Made by a program: the position numbers and the translations under genes
Shown: positions 25,094 through 38,127 of the stretch, in pieces
Layout: each line of letters opens with the position of its first letter
How positions within the stretch are numbered: position 1 is the stretch's first letter
From: Notospermus geniculatus
Lineage: Eukaryota > Nemertea > Pilidiophora > Heteronemertea > Lineidae
Direction: 5' to 3'
Assembly (NCBI GenBank): GCA_002633025.1
Contig: NMRB01001149.1
Coordinates: 8,608 to 72,607, forward strand
DNA: 64,000 bases
Notes under the pieces: model-generated
What the model saw: the letters and a program-made list of their open reading frames with translations, nothing else
What the model was told of the DNA's origin: nothing
Database searches by the model: none

Positions 25094-27500
25094 GCAGTTG
25101 GCCAATCAGATTCGGATGCTCTGAGCTGGACACTCGCCACCTGGCGGTAACGAAAGTTGTAGTCTTTGCTACCAGACTCTCTCCTGTAAGAGAGAGAGGC
25201 TGGTGACGCGAGACTAATCAGGTATACGACAGAAGTACGATTCTCGCGCGGTCCTGTTGATCACGCGAGATCCGTTCCTAACTCGCACCTAGGCTCAAAA
25301 CTACGGTAATGGGTACACTTTATACCCAGGGTATAGTTTTGTGCGACGACATTGAACCTGGATATATTTTTTCTGTTATTCGGCCTGATTGAGTCAATGT
25401 TACTTCTGAAATTATCATGTGCGGAAGCCTGATATCACTGCATCACAAGTTCTGTGGATTGACCTCTATTGTGATCTAATGTCGGCCGTGACTTTCTGTA
25501 CTTCCTGTCGTCATGCATGAGGGCAGTGCAATATTGTGGCAGCTTATTCTTTGGGCAATATCGGACATAGGCGTACTAGATTTCAATATATATGTATTGG
25601 CAATATACAACCCATGCCTCCTCCTTTCTGCCGAATGCATATGGCGAGCTTCTTCTCAACAAACAGCTATGACAGCGGGTACACAGTAAATTTATTTATA
25701 TCGGTTACGGTGGAAACCGCTCACATTTTTAGCTCACCTGTGGTGAGCTCTTACGATGGTGCAGCGTCCTTTGTCCGTCGTCCGTTAGCAGGGCACGTTT
25801 CGTAACCACTGGGGCTATTGATCTGAAACTTGGTACATGCATATACATGTACACCTAGGTCATATGACGTATGACACTAAGTTTTGGTCCGATTTGATTC
25901 TTTTTATCATAGGTGTATCTAATGAGGATACATGACACACGTAATGGGTTTGTGATTTGACCTACTCTTCAAGGTCACATAGGTCAGAGTTCGAAATTTT
26001 GCCATTTTGGTGGCATGTGTCGCAACTGCTAGGGCTATTGACCTGAAACTTGGTACATATACAGCCCTATGTCAGTTGACCTATGACACCAAGTTTCGGT
26101 CCGATTTGATCCTTAGCTTGGCCACCAGGTGGCAAAAACGAAAACACAAATTCCAATACATTTGTAATTTCTAAACTATAACGTCTGGATCGTCACCAAA
26201 TTTTCATCATCGGTGCATCTAATGAGGATACATGACATGCAACGGCTTTTTGATTTGACCTACATGTATATTAATAGTTGCCACGTTATTGCTGGTAATA
26301 TACATGTAACGCCTGGTCATCACTGTATGTTGTTTTATCGTCTGACCCCACTGACGTCTGCTAGCTTCATCATTTGCTCAAGAACAGTATCGTTTCTTGC
26401 TGCTTTTGTGCGTCCTATTTTTGCAAAGCGTGTCATTTATCTGCAAAAAGCGCATCGACGTATGTTCGGCGGATGATGCATCACTGATGCAAAAAGTGGT
26501 TATCTGCTGCCTTGTTTATCCTCACACATAAATCACCTAACATTTCATTTACGATGTAACAGAAAGAATTTAACTGATCAAATGATAATCTCTGTCAGTA
26601 CGTATGTGCAAGAACAGGTTTTCTTTCAAAAAAGCTGATGTACGTCAAAAGAGAAAATTAAAGAAAACAAGCCAGAAATAGTAAGATTTTGTGAAAAAGA
26701 TATTTTGATGAATTATCTGGAATTTCTTTATAAGTTCATCAATCACTTAAGGAATTCGTACTTCCCTGACCTCGTCTTCGAAGGCACCGTACCTTTATAT
26801 TCACCAGCAGACACTCCATGTACGCTCATTCCATATTTATCTTGTTATTATAATTTATATTTGAATATCGGCTTCTGATGGCACACTTGTGTCCATGGCT
26901 GTCTAATATCATTTTTTTTCTGAAATCGCGCTGCGAAAAATAGTGCTGGCTCTTGAAAACACTTGGATCAGGTATGAACGGTGCTGAAAATAATCAAGAT
27001 TACGTACACACACCTTGTCGATCGGCTAAACAGTCGATAAACCGACCCGGGTGTCTCTCTGCATTGAATACACCGAGAAAAGTGTTTGATCGAAAAAAGT
27101 GGGGCATGAAATTTTTAAAGTCATAAGGTAATTATCGACAATAACGTGGTAATCATGTAAATGGGCGAAGTATCTTCAGAAACCTTTCAACCACGTTTCT
27201 TTCGTTGGGAAATTAAACTTCACAGTACCGATCTGGAGAGTGCTGCATTTCCAGGTGAGAGTAACTGGAGATAGATGTAACAAAGTGGTGTGGGTTTGAT
27301 GAAGAATGTGTTGAAGAATTAACGTACATTTACATAATGAAGAACAAACTGTGGCTAATAAACACAAAATAACCCTTTATATACGCACAGTCTCTGGGTG
27401 CTTGCACCATGAGACTAGAGTGAATGTTTTGGACAGCAGTGTGGCGAATGTCGAATGGCACTCCGATCTTCAACGTGAGAGTTTCCCGCACTTAATATAA
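25094..27500. other. No gene seen; holds the AGCTCACCTG repeat only
   Basis: Apart from 25729-26265 there is a short hairpin (CTCTCCTGTAAGAGAGAG, 25180-25198). The rest is unique-looking non-coding DNA. Confidence 0.55.
25729..26265 (+). repeat. AGCTCACCTG dispersed repeat, two tandem ~305-bp units
   Basis: Starts TTAGCTCACCTGTGGTGAGC. The block GGGCTATTGA(T/C)CTGAAACTTGG, followed by a GACACCAAGTTTCGGTCCG-like block and ATCTAATGAGGATACATGAC, occurs twice. It matches the insert at 3026-3312. Confidence 0.75.
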
Positions 27501-27800
27501 GTACGTAAATCATCTGGACCCCGATGGGAGGACCCTTTGGTTGTCAGGCAGACCTTGGTATTGTTGGTGAAGTCTGGCTATTGAAATGCGTTTTATTGAC
27601 AGTACACTTCCAGCCAATCCCATGCCATGCCTGTGTTCAATTTCGAATCAAGGCCTAGTTGCATGTTACCAAGGTTCAACTGGTTAGAAAACAATGTGCG
27701 TTGGACCGTTTAGAGTAAACCCTAATTTCATTGTTGTCCGGTTACTATAGGGGTTTCACTGACATACGCCCATCGGGGTCCAGATGATTTAAACGTACTT
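27501..27800. mobile_element. 300-bp fold-back
   Basis: Ends AAGTACGTAAATCATCTGGA then CCCCGATGGG, and complement. Confidence 0.85.
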
Positions 27801-28260
27801 TAGTTGGCCTCAATGGGCAATCCATCGCTGTTGTTTCCTTACGACGCTGAGGCCACAAACCACTGCATCATGGTTAGTCTCCAGCTAAGGTCTCCGATAG
27901 AGAGCTAACATACCCAAGATCTTGCGTGGAGAGGCGCCCGATGTGAGAGGGGTTTAAGTCCCCATGCAATCGAAGTCCAGATACTGTATTCCCTGCAATA
28001 AGTGGCCGCGGCGGGAAATCGAATTCACGCGAGATCATTGATTGTACATGTTGGGTAGTCAATGGGGAATTCAAAAGCCTCGGGGTTGAATATGCCTCAT
28101 GATTTTGAGTTGGTGTCGTAATGGACATACATGTACCAGACGTGCGTAACAGAAATAAGACCAGGTATTACTTCATTTACAACGAAAGAAAAATGAACAA
28201 AATTACAGCCATTCATGAAGGAACACCTGTTTTGAGAGGACGTACAATAGCAAATTATTA

Positions 28261-28409
28261 GGGAGTTTAAGAAATCAAACGATAAACGTTAACTTTACAA
28301 CAACGTTATTTTTCGTACTACGAATTCACCGGATTATATATTGCATTTTCGGTACAAAAAATAACGTTTTCGTAAAGTTAACGTTTATCGTTTGATTTCT
28401 TAAACTCCC
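28261..28409. mobile_element. Fold-back MITE, GGGAGTTTAAGAAATC ends, TA duplication
   Basis: Arms of about 60 bp (GGGAGTTTAAGAAATCAAAC and complement, then GATAAACGTTAACTTTAC), flanked by TA on both sides. Confidence 0.85.
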
Positions 28410-29602
28410 TAATGTGTTCCGGACGTACATTTCTAGGACATTCTCCTCTGGTACTTCCGCACAAAAAATCGAAACTTTCCGAGAGAGAGTGGATATCATC
28501 AAACAAGTCAGCGTTACAAGAAAAAGCAGTTCCTTTATTTCTTTGTAATTTAACGTTACATGTACCACTCACGCCTTGACTTGTTTCGTGATCTTGCAGA
28601 ATAAGGGATCATCTCAAAACTGTTTGATGCCCAGAGAGATGAACTTTTTTTATCTGGGGTGGAGGAAGGGGTCAGCACTTTCCTGACCAAAATGTCATCT
28701 TTTTAAAAACTCTCGGCATCACATGTAAATTAGAAGAAAGAAACCAGAGAACTTCCAATATTGCAAGATTATCATGTTTTAGCATGCACCCTACTGGTGC
28801 TCCATAGAAACACACTTTAATTCTGAAATAAAAGTGTTGATGCCAGGCATATGACTTTTTTGTCATTTGGAGGGGAGGGGGTCCAGAGAGAGATGTGAGC
28901 ATCAAGCAATTTTGAAATGATCCCTAACACTTTCAAAGCTCCAAAGACAAAATGGATTATTAAGTATAGAAAACGGAGAAGGCACCTCATATTCTAACGT
29001 TCTATCTCTCGCGTCTGTATTCTAATTGAAGTACACTTATATTACTCCGGGTTTGTAATATCATGAGATAATTGCCAGAAGTAACGTCCTCGATTATACA
29101 TGTGATTTGCATAGTCGATACACCTGGAAAAGCTGATGTACTGATATGATACATATATGACATATTCATGTCTCAGTTATCTTTGCTGTCAGGCTCGTAG
29201 GTTTATTGGAGGTGCTTGCTGTCACTCAAGCTAAACTCCCTGGCTCGAATTTGTACGCCCATAACCGTGACTTGTAAGTATTTTTACCTGTCTGTCTACA
29301 GCAGACATGACGGCTTTGCTGGGCACGTTTAGTCTGAACAACCTTCCATTCATTCTTCCTCCTCGTGCACCTCCGCCAGAGTAGGCCTAGTGTAGGCCTA
29401 AAGCTTTGTTTGAAAACACACTTGATCGAATTACAGAATATTTCTACTTGACGACACAATTGCTTTGATTGGGAAACACTGTTTCCTGCCCATCAACTTA
29501 ATTATTCTCAATGACTAATAAACTTGTGTCCATTGTATTCTTCTTCGAAGTCCCGTGCCGGAAAATAAAGTCACGAACTGCATGCAGTGGTTGGTATTCT
29601 TC
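28410..29602. other. No gene or clear element seen
   Basis: Unique-looking, AT-rich DNA with scattered TACATGTA words and no credible coding frame. Confidence 0.55.
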
Positions 29603-30362
29603 TACAGGGTGGGCAGAGAAAGTTGTAAGGTTGCGCAGCGGCCTGACTCCGACTCCGACTTCAACTACGAGAATGAATTACAGTCCGCTAATAACATCTT
29701 TGATAAAAACGATTTGATAGAAGTTTTCAATTCGTCAAACACCATAAATTGAAGGCAGAAAAATTTGGCCTTATAAATCGGAAGTGCGGATAAATAATGA
29801 ATATTGAAGTCGTAATCCTAGTCGTTACGACTTGAAACACGACTATAATATTTGCGATTTATGCACTTCCGATTACGAGTCAAAATTATTCTCCCACAAA
29901 GGTATGGCATTTTATGATTTTGCAAACGTTTATCAATTCGTTTTTATCAAGGATGTCTACAGCGGACTGCTATTCATTCTGGTAGTTGAAGCCGGAGTCG
30001 GAGTCGGAAAGCTGCGCAACCTATCTAGTGTCCCTCGAGCAATTCTTACCTCACTATAGCTATCGTTTTGTTTTATCCTGTCTGTATTCTGTTTGTCCGT
30101 GGCTTGTGTTCTTTCACCACGTGACTTCACTTTCCCTTAGCTTGTTATTCATGTACATTATTCCTACGTTGTTATTCACCGCCTTACATCCTAAGTTTAA
30201 TTATGTTCAAAAGGGCCACTAATGCTCCGGCCTTGGCCCTTTTTAAAATTCATTGTAAATCTCTCTCGTTATAATAAACACAAATCAAATCAAATCATAA
30301 TCAATAGGGAAACACTAATGCTATTGTTCGAGGGACACTTTCTCTGGTCCACCCTGTATAAA
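29603..30362. mobile_element. Nested pair of inverted-repeat elements with LINE-like tail inside
   Basis: Outer ends ACAGGGTGGGCAGAGAAAG and the complement near 30362. An inner fold-back (about 29622-30026, arms AAGGTTGCGCAGCGGCCTGA and GACTCCGACTCCGACTTCAA) splits the left outer arm. Sequence 30060-30300 with a TCAAA-repeat tail resembles a retroelement 3' UTR. Confidence 0.65.
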
Positions 30363-30988
30363 GGAGTGGTGCAAAACGTGTACAATTCGAGGCGAAGAAT
30401 CGCCAGTTCATAACGGCACAACCCACCTCTTTCCCTCGCGGCCTCCTTTTTACGCGCGACAGGTCAGACAAAATCCCACGCAGCCAACATACATTGTACT
30501 CTACGTTATTACATCGGCAGAGACACGCCACCTCCGGTATTTCTGATATCAGCTATTCGTCGAGTAGATTTAACATCTAACGGGTATTCGTGGCATTCAA
30601 CAAGTCGAGACCCACAAACTCTTGAAGTCATAAAATTGATTGCCTGTCCAATATCTTATCAGGGCAATAAGGAACCTGAAAGCTAACGTATACTGCTCTT
30701 GTATATTCTACAGGGATGGTACACTGCCAAGCCATGGGTATTATCAGCAATAAACCTGTTGTTGGGTTGAAATGACTTGGAGACTGATCTTGGCCAGCTA
30801 CATGCGTTAGCCCGTTACTGAGTATCAATCAAGTGATAACAAGAGAAGCCATTTTTCAATGAGAACTGAAGGGCCGTGTTGAGCTAGCACATCACGCTGG
30901 ATTATCTACTGCAATGCTTTTTCTCTTGAAAGTACTTGAGTTTCATTCCTTGTCTTTCGTCGATCCTGCAAATCACCACGAGGTATTA

Positions 30989-31347
30989 GCGAGGTTTCGC
31001 AAATCTGACGAAACACGAAGTACGAAATACGAAATTCTACTTCCTTTCCAGGACCTAATGTATTTCTGGAAATGGTTGCTACCACAAGTGCCCCTCCTGC
31101 CAGTGCGTCTTGAGAGAGTTATGGTGCGTCTTGAATTTTTAAATATCCACTTCGTATATACGAAGTCGATACGAAAGTTTTATACACTGTAGCTCTATCC
31201 GTCTAACGCGATACGCTAAAAGACGCCTTGCATGCAGCAGGCGATACATTGTGGTACCAACCATCTCCTGAAATACATTACGTCATGGAAGTGAAGTCCA
31301 ATTTCGTATTTCGTACTTCGTGTTTCGTCAGATTTGCGAAACCTCCC
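30989..31347. mobile_element. Fold-back element, GAGGTTTCGCAAATCTGACG ends, TSD TATTA
   Basis: Inverted ends of about 80 bp (GAGGTTTCGCAAATCTGACG, then AACACGAAGTACGAAATACG). TATTA repeats directly at 30984-30988 and 31348-31352. Other copies are at 33569-33958, 35775-35930 and 21710-22105. Confidence 0.88.
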
Positions 31348-31352
31348 TATTA

Positions 31353-32787
31353 ACGAATTCAAACCTGTAAGATGATACATGCAGTGGTGGTCGAATTATT
31401 CGAACGCTTGGCATGAAATAGATATTCCATGATTTGTGTCGAAATGGCAATCAGTGTACCCATGAAACAATTGTATTTTCCGAAGAGAAATGCACCTTTT
31501 CCAATAGAAGTGAAAAATGGAAACTAGAGGACCTTATTCACAAAGCCCCCGTAACTTATAAGGGTACGCAAATCTTTTGTCAGGCTGATAGTGAACAATA
31601 GGTTGTCCACAAGTGGACAACAGTTTACGCACTAAAGCTACGAGAGCTTCGTGAGACATAGATCAAGTGTTGGAATAATTTTGGCCACCACTGTCATGAC
31701 TGTCATTTTCTCAATGCCTTCCTATCTGGAAAGTACATGTAGGCCCTAACGTGGGCTACATTTACGTTTTTTTGACAGACGAGGCCAAAACTGTTACCAA
31801 AAAAAACATTCTGTCCCGAAATGGACAAGACTCACTTTTAATCAGGGGGACCAGGCCAATAGGAACTGTCAGTGATTTGACCAATAGGTGTCACTACGGC
31901 CCAATTCAATGCCTATAGCGGACCCATTAATTCTTGATCGAGCACCAATCACGTGGATTTTCCTGTGTATTGGTCCGCTAGAACTTTGCTGCCATCTTTT
32001 CGCAATACGCGCGGCTGACTGCTCCTATTCCAAATTCCATCTACAGTGCCGCTGTAAGATGGAGTTGGGTACATGTATACGCTGTACATGTATATGCTGT
32101 ACATGTATAACCGCAACACACAAGGTGAAAAGCAAATGATGGCGCAAATCCTGGCGTACAAATATGTCACACTTCCTCCGGGATTCTTTTTCATGTTTTT
32201 ATTTCATTATTTATGTACAGGTAGTTTTCTCGTTTCTTGACTTTTTAACATTCCGTTCAGTCTGAGCCAAGTTATTCCAAACTTTCGCCGCCCGATCCTG
32301 AACAGTGGCTACCCATTAATCTGTATGCAACATTAGGCTCTCTGCATTGCATACCAGCGATGACTTATTCATTAATGCTGAACTGAGAGATGCCGCTGGA
32401 CGGGAGTTAGGTGATAGATTTCTTTGTTTTGTTGCCAACGGCCGAGTGTTGAAGGGCGATTCGCAAATCCGAAGAGAATTGTCGTCACGATAGAAACGAA
32501 TTTTTGGAACATCAGTAGCTTCAATTGGGTTAGATAAACAACATGTTTCTTTTTTCGGCAGATTAAGGTTACCGGTACCCATGTGAAATTCGCCAGTGAA
32601 GAAGTTGCTCAATGCTTCCTGGCGCTGAAGTCAATTTTTGGTCAAAAAGTGTCCTGTGAACGATTTCTAAATTTTCCTTGAGGAAGAGAACAGTCATGAC
32701 AGTGCACGCCACCTTTTTGCCGAAGTGGGCATGTTGCCTACAATGTAATAGGAGGGTAAACGTAAATAAACATACATGTACATTATA
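31353..32787. other. No gene seen
   Basis: Holds one short tandem repeat (32068-32112) and fragments of CCTTATTCACAAAGC-type repeat near 31540. No coding support. Confidence 0.55.
32068..32112 (+). repeat. Short tandem repeat of GCTGTACATGTATA
   Basis: About three copies of a 16-17 bp unit built on the palindrome TACATGTA. Confidence 0.8.
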
Positions 32788-32910
32788 GGGCCGTATTTTA
32801 GAACGTTCCTTAACATTAAGGTCCACCTTAAATCTATTGTTCTCGATGGTTTTACAATAGACTTAAGGTGTACCTTTAATAATGTTAAGGAACTTTCTGA
32901 AATACGGCCC
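32788..32910. mobile_element. Fold-back MITE, GGGCCGTATTTTAGAA ends, 3-bp repeat ATA
   Basis: A 123-bp hairpin with ends GGGCCGTATTTTAGAACGTT and complement. ATA flanks both sides (32785-32787, 32911-32913). Confidence 0.8.
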
Positions 32911-32912
32911 AT

Positions 32913-33089
32913 AGACCTTTCCAACAAAGATGGTGGCATACTACATGTAGTTCTCCCACATGACGTTGTGGTCGTTCATTGTCCAAGCATGATATAACAC
33001 TGCCAAACGATTCACAGACAGTCATTTTCCAAAACTTTGTGTCTATGGCCCGCTTTACCAGCTTAGCGTGCCAGCGGCCATTAAATGGG
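32913..33089. mobile_element. Copy of the AGACCTTTCCAACAAAGATG family
   Basis: It shares CCAAGCATGATATAACA and a GCGGCCATTAAATGG-type end with 12938-13110. It directly abuts the MITE at 32788-32910. Confidence 0.75.
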
Positions 33090-33568
33090 CTCTTTTACTC
33101 TTCAACATGGTTATTACTTCTCGAAGTTGGTGGCTGTCGCGGCTCTATCTTGGGGGTAGTTGCAGAGTCGCTTACGTGACGTAGTACCGAACAGCACCGA
33201 TGGGCCGCACTTCCAGTCTGCGTCTGGACTGTTCATTCTCTCATTATATCAAAGTAACTGACTGATAATCCGACAACATCACATTTGTATGCCACAGGCA
33301 ACATTGGGTGAGAAAATAATTGAAAATTCAATTTCAATTTATTTCCAGTTTCCAATTTTGGATCGAGCAATTTGAATAAGGTGTTGAACTATTCTAGCAT
33401 CACAAATGACGTTATTAGATGATTCTATAGAATAAAGAGCACTTAGTTCCGCCGTGCAGGTGAATCCTTAGTGCAGTTAATACCGTCAGGTGTCGGTGAA
33501 CATCTTTTTGTGAACTCTACCATCACTAAAAAGTAGTGATTTCTGAATTAGTGTCAGTGCAGATATTA

Positions 33569-33958
33569 GTGTGGTTTCGCAAATCTGACGAAACACGAAG
33601 TACGAAATACGAATTAATTGGATGTCATTTCCAGGACCTAAATGTATTTCTGGAGATGGTTAGTACCATAAATGTCCCTGCTCCCAGTGCGTCTTTAGCA
33701 TATCATGTGAGACTGAGAGAGTTATGGTGCATCTTGAATTTTTATATTTCCACTTCGTATCTATTAAGTGGAAACGAAAAATAAATTTCAAAGCTTAATA
33801 TACAACGTAACTCTATCGGTCTAACGCCATACGCTAAAAGACGCTCTCGCAGCAGGCGGTATTTGTGGTACCAACCATCTCCTGAAATGCATTATTCATG
33901 GAAATCAAGTCCAATTTCGTATTTCGTACTTCGTGTTTCGTCAGATTTGCGAACCACT
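33569..33958. mobile_element. Second full copy of the CACGAAGTACGAAATACG fold-back
   Basis: Same arms and interior as 30989-31347 (GGTACCAACCATCTCCTGAA in the right arm). The end bases have decayed. Confidence 0.85.
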
Positions 33959-34290
33959 AGTGTGTCCAACGCCACGTATACTGCGGAGAAACAGATTTTT
34001 GTCAAAATTTTCTATGCAGATGCGCATGTGTGTATATTTCTGTTCTGTATGGACATCACGAAACATATTATCCCTCGAGCATTTCATCGTTGATTGATTT
34101 GTCCTTATACGATTGCAGTTGTGTCGATTGGTATTAACATTATTTTTATTTCCGTTGCCGACAGTAAGTATTTAGCTGGTCGAATGTTTCACTGTGTTCT
34201 CACATCTACTCATAACTATTTCTCGAAAAGTTTGGACGGAGAGCTGCTGACTCAGGAACAGATTCAGGATTTGGAGGACAGTACTAATAT

Positions 34291-34686
34291 TAGGGAATTT
34301 TCGCAAATCCCCCGAAACGCCAACGCTAACGCCAATCCCATTGTTCGATGCTGCGAAGAAGGAACGGAACAAAAGGGTAGACGTTCGCGTTGGCGTTTCG
34401 GGGGCTTTGCGAAAACTCGCTATAGAGTTTTCGCAAAGCCACCGAAACACCAACGGGAACGTCTATCCTTTTGTTCGGTGCTCTCTTCGTGGCACCCAAG
34501 AATGGGTTTGGCGTTCGCGTTGGCGTTTCGGGAGCTTCGCGAAAACTAGAGTTATAGAGTTTTCGCGAAGCCCCCGAAACGCCAACGCGAACGTCTATCC
34601 TTTTGTTCGGTGCTCTCTTCGTGGCATCGAACAATCGGTTTGGCGTTCGCGTTGGCGTTTCGGGGGCTTTGCGAAAACTCCCTACT
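34291..34686. repeat. Tandem array of three ~125-bp hairpin units
   Basis: Units 34293-34420, 34425-34549 and 34557-34683 are each a near-perfect palindrome with arms GAGTTTTCGCAAAGCCCCCG then AAACGCCAACGCGAACG and a loop around TGTTCGGTGCTCTCTTCGTG. Short TATA-containing linkers join them. The whole array starts TAGGGAATTTTCGC and ends GCGAAAACTCCCTA. Long open frames on both strands here only reflect the palindromes. Confidence 0.9.
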
Positions 34687-34965
34687 GATTCGATTCGCGT
34701 TCTTACAATCTGTTCCATGCTTGGTCTCGTCCACCCCGATGGCTGGAATTTCCAAAGTTCCTCATCACGTTACTTCGGAATCATATATTTTCGCAATCGT
34801 CGGTGGAATACTATAACCTAACTCCCTTGAATGAATGAATGGGTGGGTAAGAATCAAGTTGCATGATACACATGTACAGGTAGGCGTTAAATCTCTGTAT
34901 GCATCAGGCAACAGCTTCTTGTTCATCATTGTAACAGTAATTCATAAGCTGTACTTCCACTTATC

Positions 34966-35336
34966 CCAATCCCACCAAAACCCCAGGCTTCTTGCGGGTA
35001 CATCTGTTTTTTGCCGTGAGTCTAATAGACCTGTGTTTGAAAACCCCGTGTTTATTAGACCCGGGCTTTTAGATTGGTGTAAGCGCAACAAACGCGGCAA
35101 TTACTAGTTATCAAACCCGGCGACAGATGGCGCGGTACGTGTGTTGCGTATTGCGCATGCGCTTTAAACCAAAAACCCTGCGAAATTCCGCCAGCGCGAC
35201 CTCTCTCGCCGTGTTTAGTAACTAATGAAGTGGTACTGCAAATAGGTGTAAGCGCGTAGCGGTTTTTTTTTCAGGCACGGGGACGACCCGAGTCTCAAAA
35301 ACCACTCCAATTTGGGATAGGTGGAACTAAGGCTAT
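34966..35336 (+). repeat. Dispersed repeat, copy 2 (uninterrupted)
   Basis: It shares ends and several internal blocks with 2972-3498 (TGTTTGAAAACC, AAGACCCGGGT-like, GGATAGGTGGAACTAAGGCT) but lacks the nested insert. Confidence 0.75.
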
Positions 35337-35774
35337 AGTAAACCTCGGATAGTTAAAGTTCGATCATTCACCTTCATTCAGAGTGCTGCGAAAGTGACGT
35401 TTCGTACTCATACATTTTTTTTCACTTTCAAATGAGCTCATAAACTATTAATATGACCACAGGAAAAAATGTAGCCAAAAGATTTCGTGAACCCAGTAAT
35501 TATTTAAATTGCTTTTGGGGTATCGATGTACCGGACGATGTCGCGACTCGGTGCCTGTTGAATAGAGTGCTCACGTAAATCAATCACGTCAATCAAATTC
35601 AGATTAATTTGATTTGGACACTCTGTTGACTGACAGATTTTCAATTATCTCAGGCTGAAATTCAGCCAATATATACTAACTAACCACTTCCACTGTTTTT
35701 CATGTCTTACTGGTTAAAAAATATGCAAATTTGATTGCACTCTCCTGTTACATCTAAAGAACATGAAATAATAG

Positions 35775-35930
35775 GGAGGTTTCGCAAATCTGACGTAACA
35801 GTAAGTACGAAATACGAAATTGGACTTCACTTCCATGACGTAATGTATTCAGGACATGGTTGGCATCACAAATATCTCCAGCTGCAAGGGCGTCTTTTAG
35901 CGTATGACGTTAGACCGATAGAGTTATATA
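35775..35930. mobile_element. Left half of the CGAAGTACGAAATACG fold-back family
   Basis: It starts AGGGAGGTTTCGCAAATCTG and matches the family through GACGTTAGACCGATAGAGTT, then breaks off into a GGTTGCACCAGTCATGC repeat at 35940. Confidence 0.75.
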
Positions 35931-36918
35931 CAGTGGCCCGGTTGCACCAGTCATGCTCAAAATTGAGTTTGAGGTTGAGCTCAGCCGAGTAAGACTTAAA
36001 AGTTGAGTACGCCCCTTGTTGCACCATGGTCGAAAATTTTTCATAGCCAGAACAGTAGGGCGTAATACTATATATTTCATGTATTGATTATCTAACCTTT
36101 GGACGCCCTAAAAATGAGAAGCCAAACAGATCATTGCATAGCCTTGTTGACGTACATGTACATAGGCCTACACACATGTGGATACCATCCTCGCACGCAG
36201 TGTCTTCATGATACCACCCGTAAATGACCTGAGATTCTCAGGGTGGTGGCCGTGAAATACTAACATTCGGAAGAACTGAAACTGGGAGAGGACAGAAGAA
36301 AAGCTCACCCCCAGGTGGATTTTAAGCCCAAGCGGTTTACCATTGTGGGGATAGGTAGGCCTACATGTTGATTGGGGATAGTAGGCAGTGTTTCCGCCAG
36401 GAATTTTTTTGAGGGGGTGGATAAAGAGAAAATTTGACAGAATTCTTGGTCAAAAACACAAATTGTGTGACTTTTTGAGGGGGGATTTCCCCTGCCCCCC
36501 CCCCCCTCTGTCGGAAACACTGGTAGGTGGGCCTAATGTTGATTGCAGGAAGGCAGCTTCCGCAAGTCATCTCATATATGAACACGTGTTCGAATGTTCA
36601 GAAGTTCGGCAGGATAATCCCATCAGTCCATTTCAACAACGTTGAAACACTCTAAAAAATATTTTTTCAACCTATTTTTTTCGTACAGCTCATTGGCAAG
36701 ATCAATGACAATTCTCATATCATTATAGTCACTTACTGGGACTGGGTCAATCTAAGAGTCATTACTAGACATTAGGCAGGCAAATTTGAAGGCAGTCATT
36801 CATTGAATGTGTTTGACGACTCACTTACAATCAAACTTACTCACATAAGAATCACTGCATTATCAATAGAAGATAACCTATGTCATGAGATAAGGACATA
36901 CCAAGGATTTGACCTTTA

Positions 36919-37088
36919 CTGGAGTTATCTACTGAGCAAAAAGTCATTCAAGACCGTTTGCTCCTAAGCAGATAGCTCACGTATTTTTCGGTGAGTTTTC
37001 TGCCTCAACTCACCGAAAATACGCGCACATGAAGACTTTCTGCTGAGCAAACGGTCTCGAATGACTTTTTGCTCAGCAGAGCTCCAGT
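36919..37088. mobile_element. 170-bp fold-back
   Basis: Arms ACTGGAGTTATCTACTGAGC then AAAAAGTCATTC and GACCGTTTGCTC, with complement, and an inner TATTTTCGGTGAG pair. Confidence 0.85.
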
Positions 37089-37277
37089 GTGCGGCAGGCT
37101 TTAGGCCTTTCCCATCAATTTTGATGTTACCGGTACTTGTTGAATAGGGCCTTCCCAACCTAAAGAAAATCCTCTGTAGACTGAGATGACGACATCGTCA
37201 GTTGATGTCAATTTCAATTGTTTTCCTGGCATTCAACTGGGAACATGGTCAGTCAAGAGACTCTCTTGATCTCTTTC

Positions 37278-37560
37278 AGGGTTCCGGGGGGGGGGGGGGG
37301 GGGNNNNNNNNNNNNNNNNNNNNNNNNNNNNNNNNNNNNNNGGACAGAAGGCATAAATTCCTCCATGGTTTGAAGAAGGGGTAAGTACCGGTACTCCCTT
37401 CTGTCTGCTTAGCAATGCAGATTTCTAGTTTAAAATGCCAGGAAATGCATTTTCGGGCTTAAAGGAATGAAATTTCTGAGGGAGGCCCCAAGAGCCCCCG
37501 CTGGAGGACATCAAGAGCTGGTGTATCCCCTTCTTTTAATTTCTGATAGAAACCCATCTT
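37278..37560 (+). repeat. Dispersed repeat with G run and 38-N gap
   Basis: It matches 43136-43388 (CTGCTTAGCAATGCAGATTT, GAGGCCCCAAGAGCCCC, CCCCTTCTTTTAATTTCTG). The gap (37304-37341) follows a 19-G run. Confidence 0.75.
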
Positions 37561-38127
37561 TTGCAAAACAGGGAGACACATTTCATATCACTGTTAGTGT
37601 TAGAAGATGCACTGCACGGGACAACAGATGCGTTTTCCATCACTATGGTTTTCATAGTCAACAACATGCACCCACACTGTAGCCAGCCCAGCGTGCCTAG
37701 TGTCAGGCACAATTCTGCCCTACCCACTTGATTTCTCCCACTCAGCACGACAAATCCTGCATGGACATTGCAAGTTCCCCATCATCATGATCATCCATAA
37801 TATAACTGAGGAAATTTCCCCCGAGAGTATTTCAACTGCCTTCTGGAATCTGGAAACCCAGAATGCTACCTTCAACTGTACTGGCAAGGAAATGGGATTG
37901 TACGCAACAGCAATACACTCTACAGACATCGTCTGGATTACAGCCAGAAATGCTCCCGTCTGATTGGTTTTGTCTGCATACAAATAACCTAACCGGCAAG
38001 AATTGTACGTAGTCAGTCTGTAGCCGGGTCGGGACACAGATCTATGATTGTACATACATGCTATTGCTAGTGCTACATTGCAGTGGTAAGACTAAGACAT
38101 GTAAGACTAAGGGGGAAAGGGGAAATA

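Noticed and set aside
34094-34718. Overlapping 90-150 codon frames on both strands
   Set aside because: They translate the three-hairpin array. The same Arg/Asn-rich peptides appear in several frames and on both strands because the DNA is palindromic.
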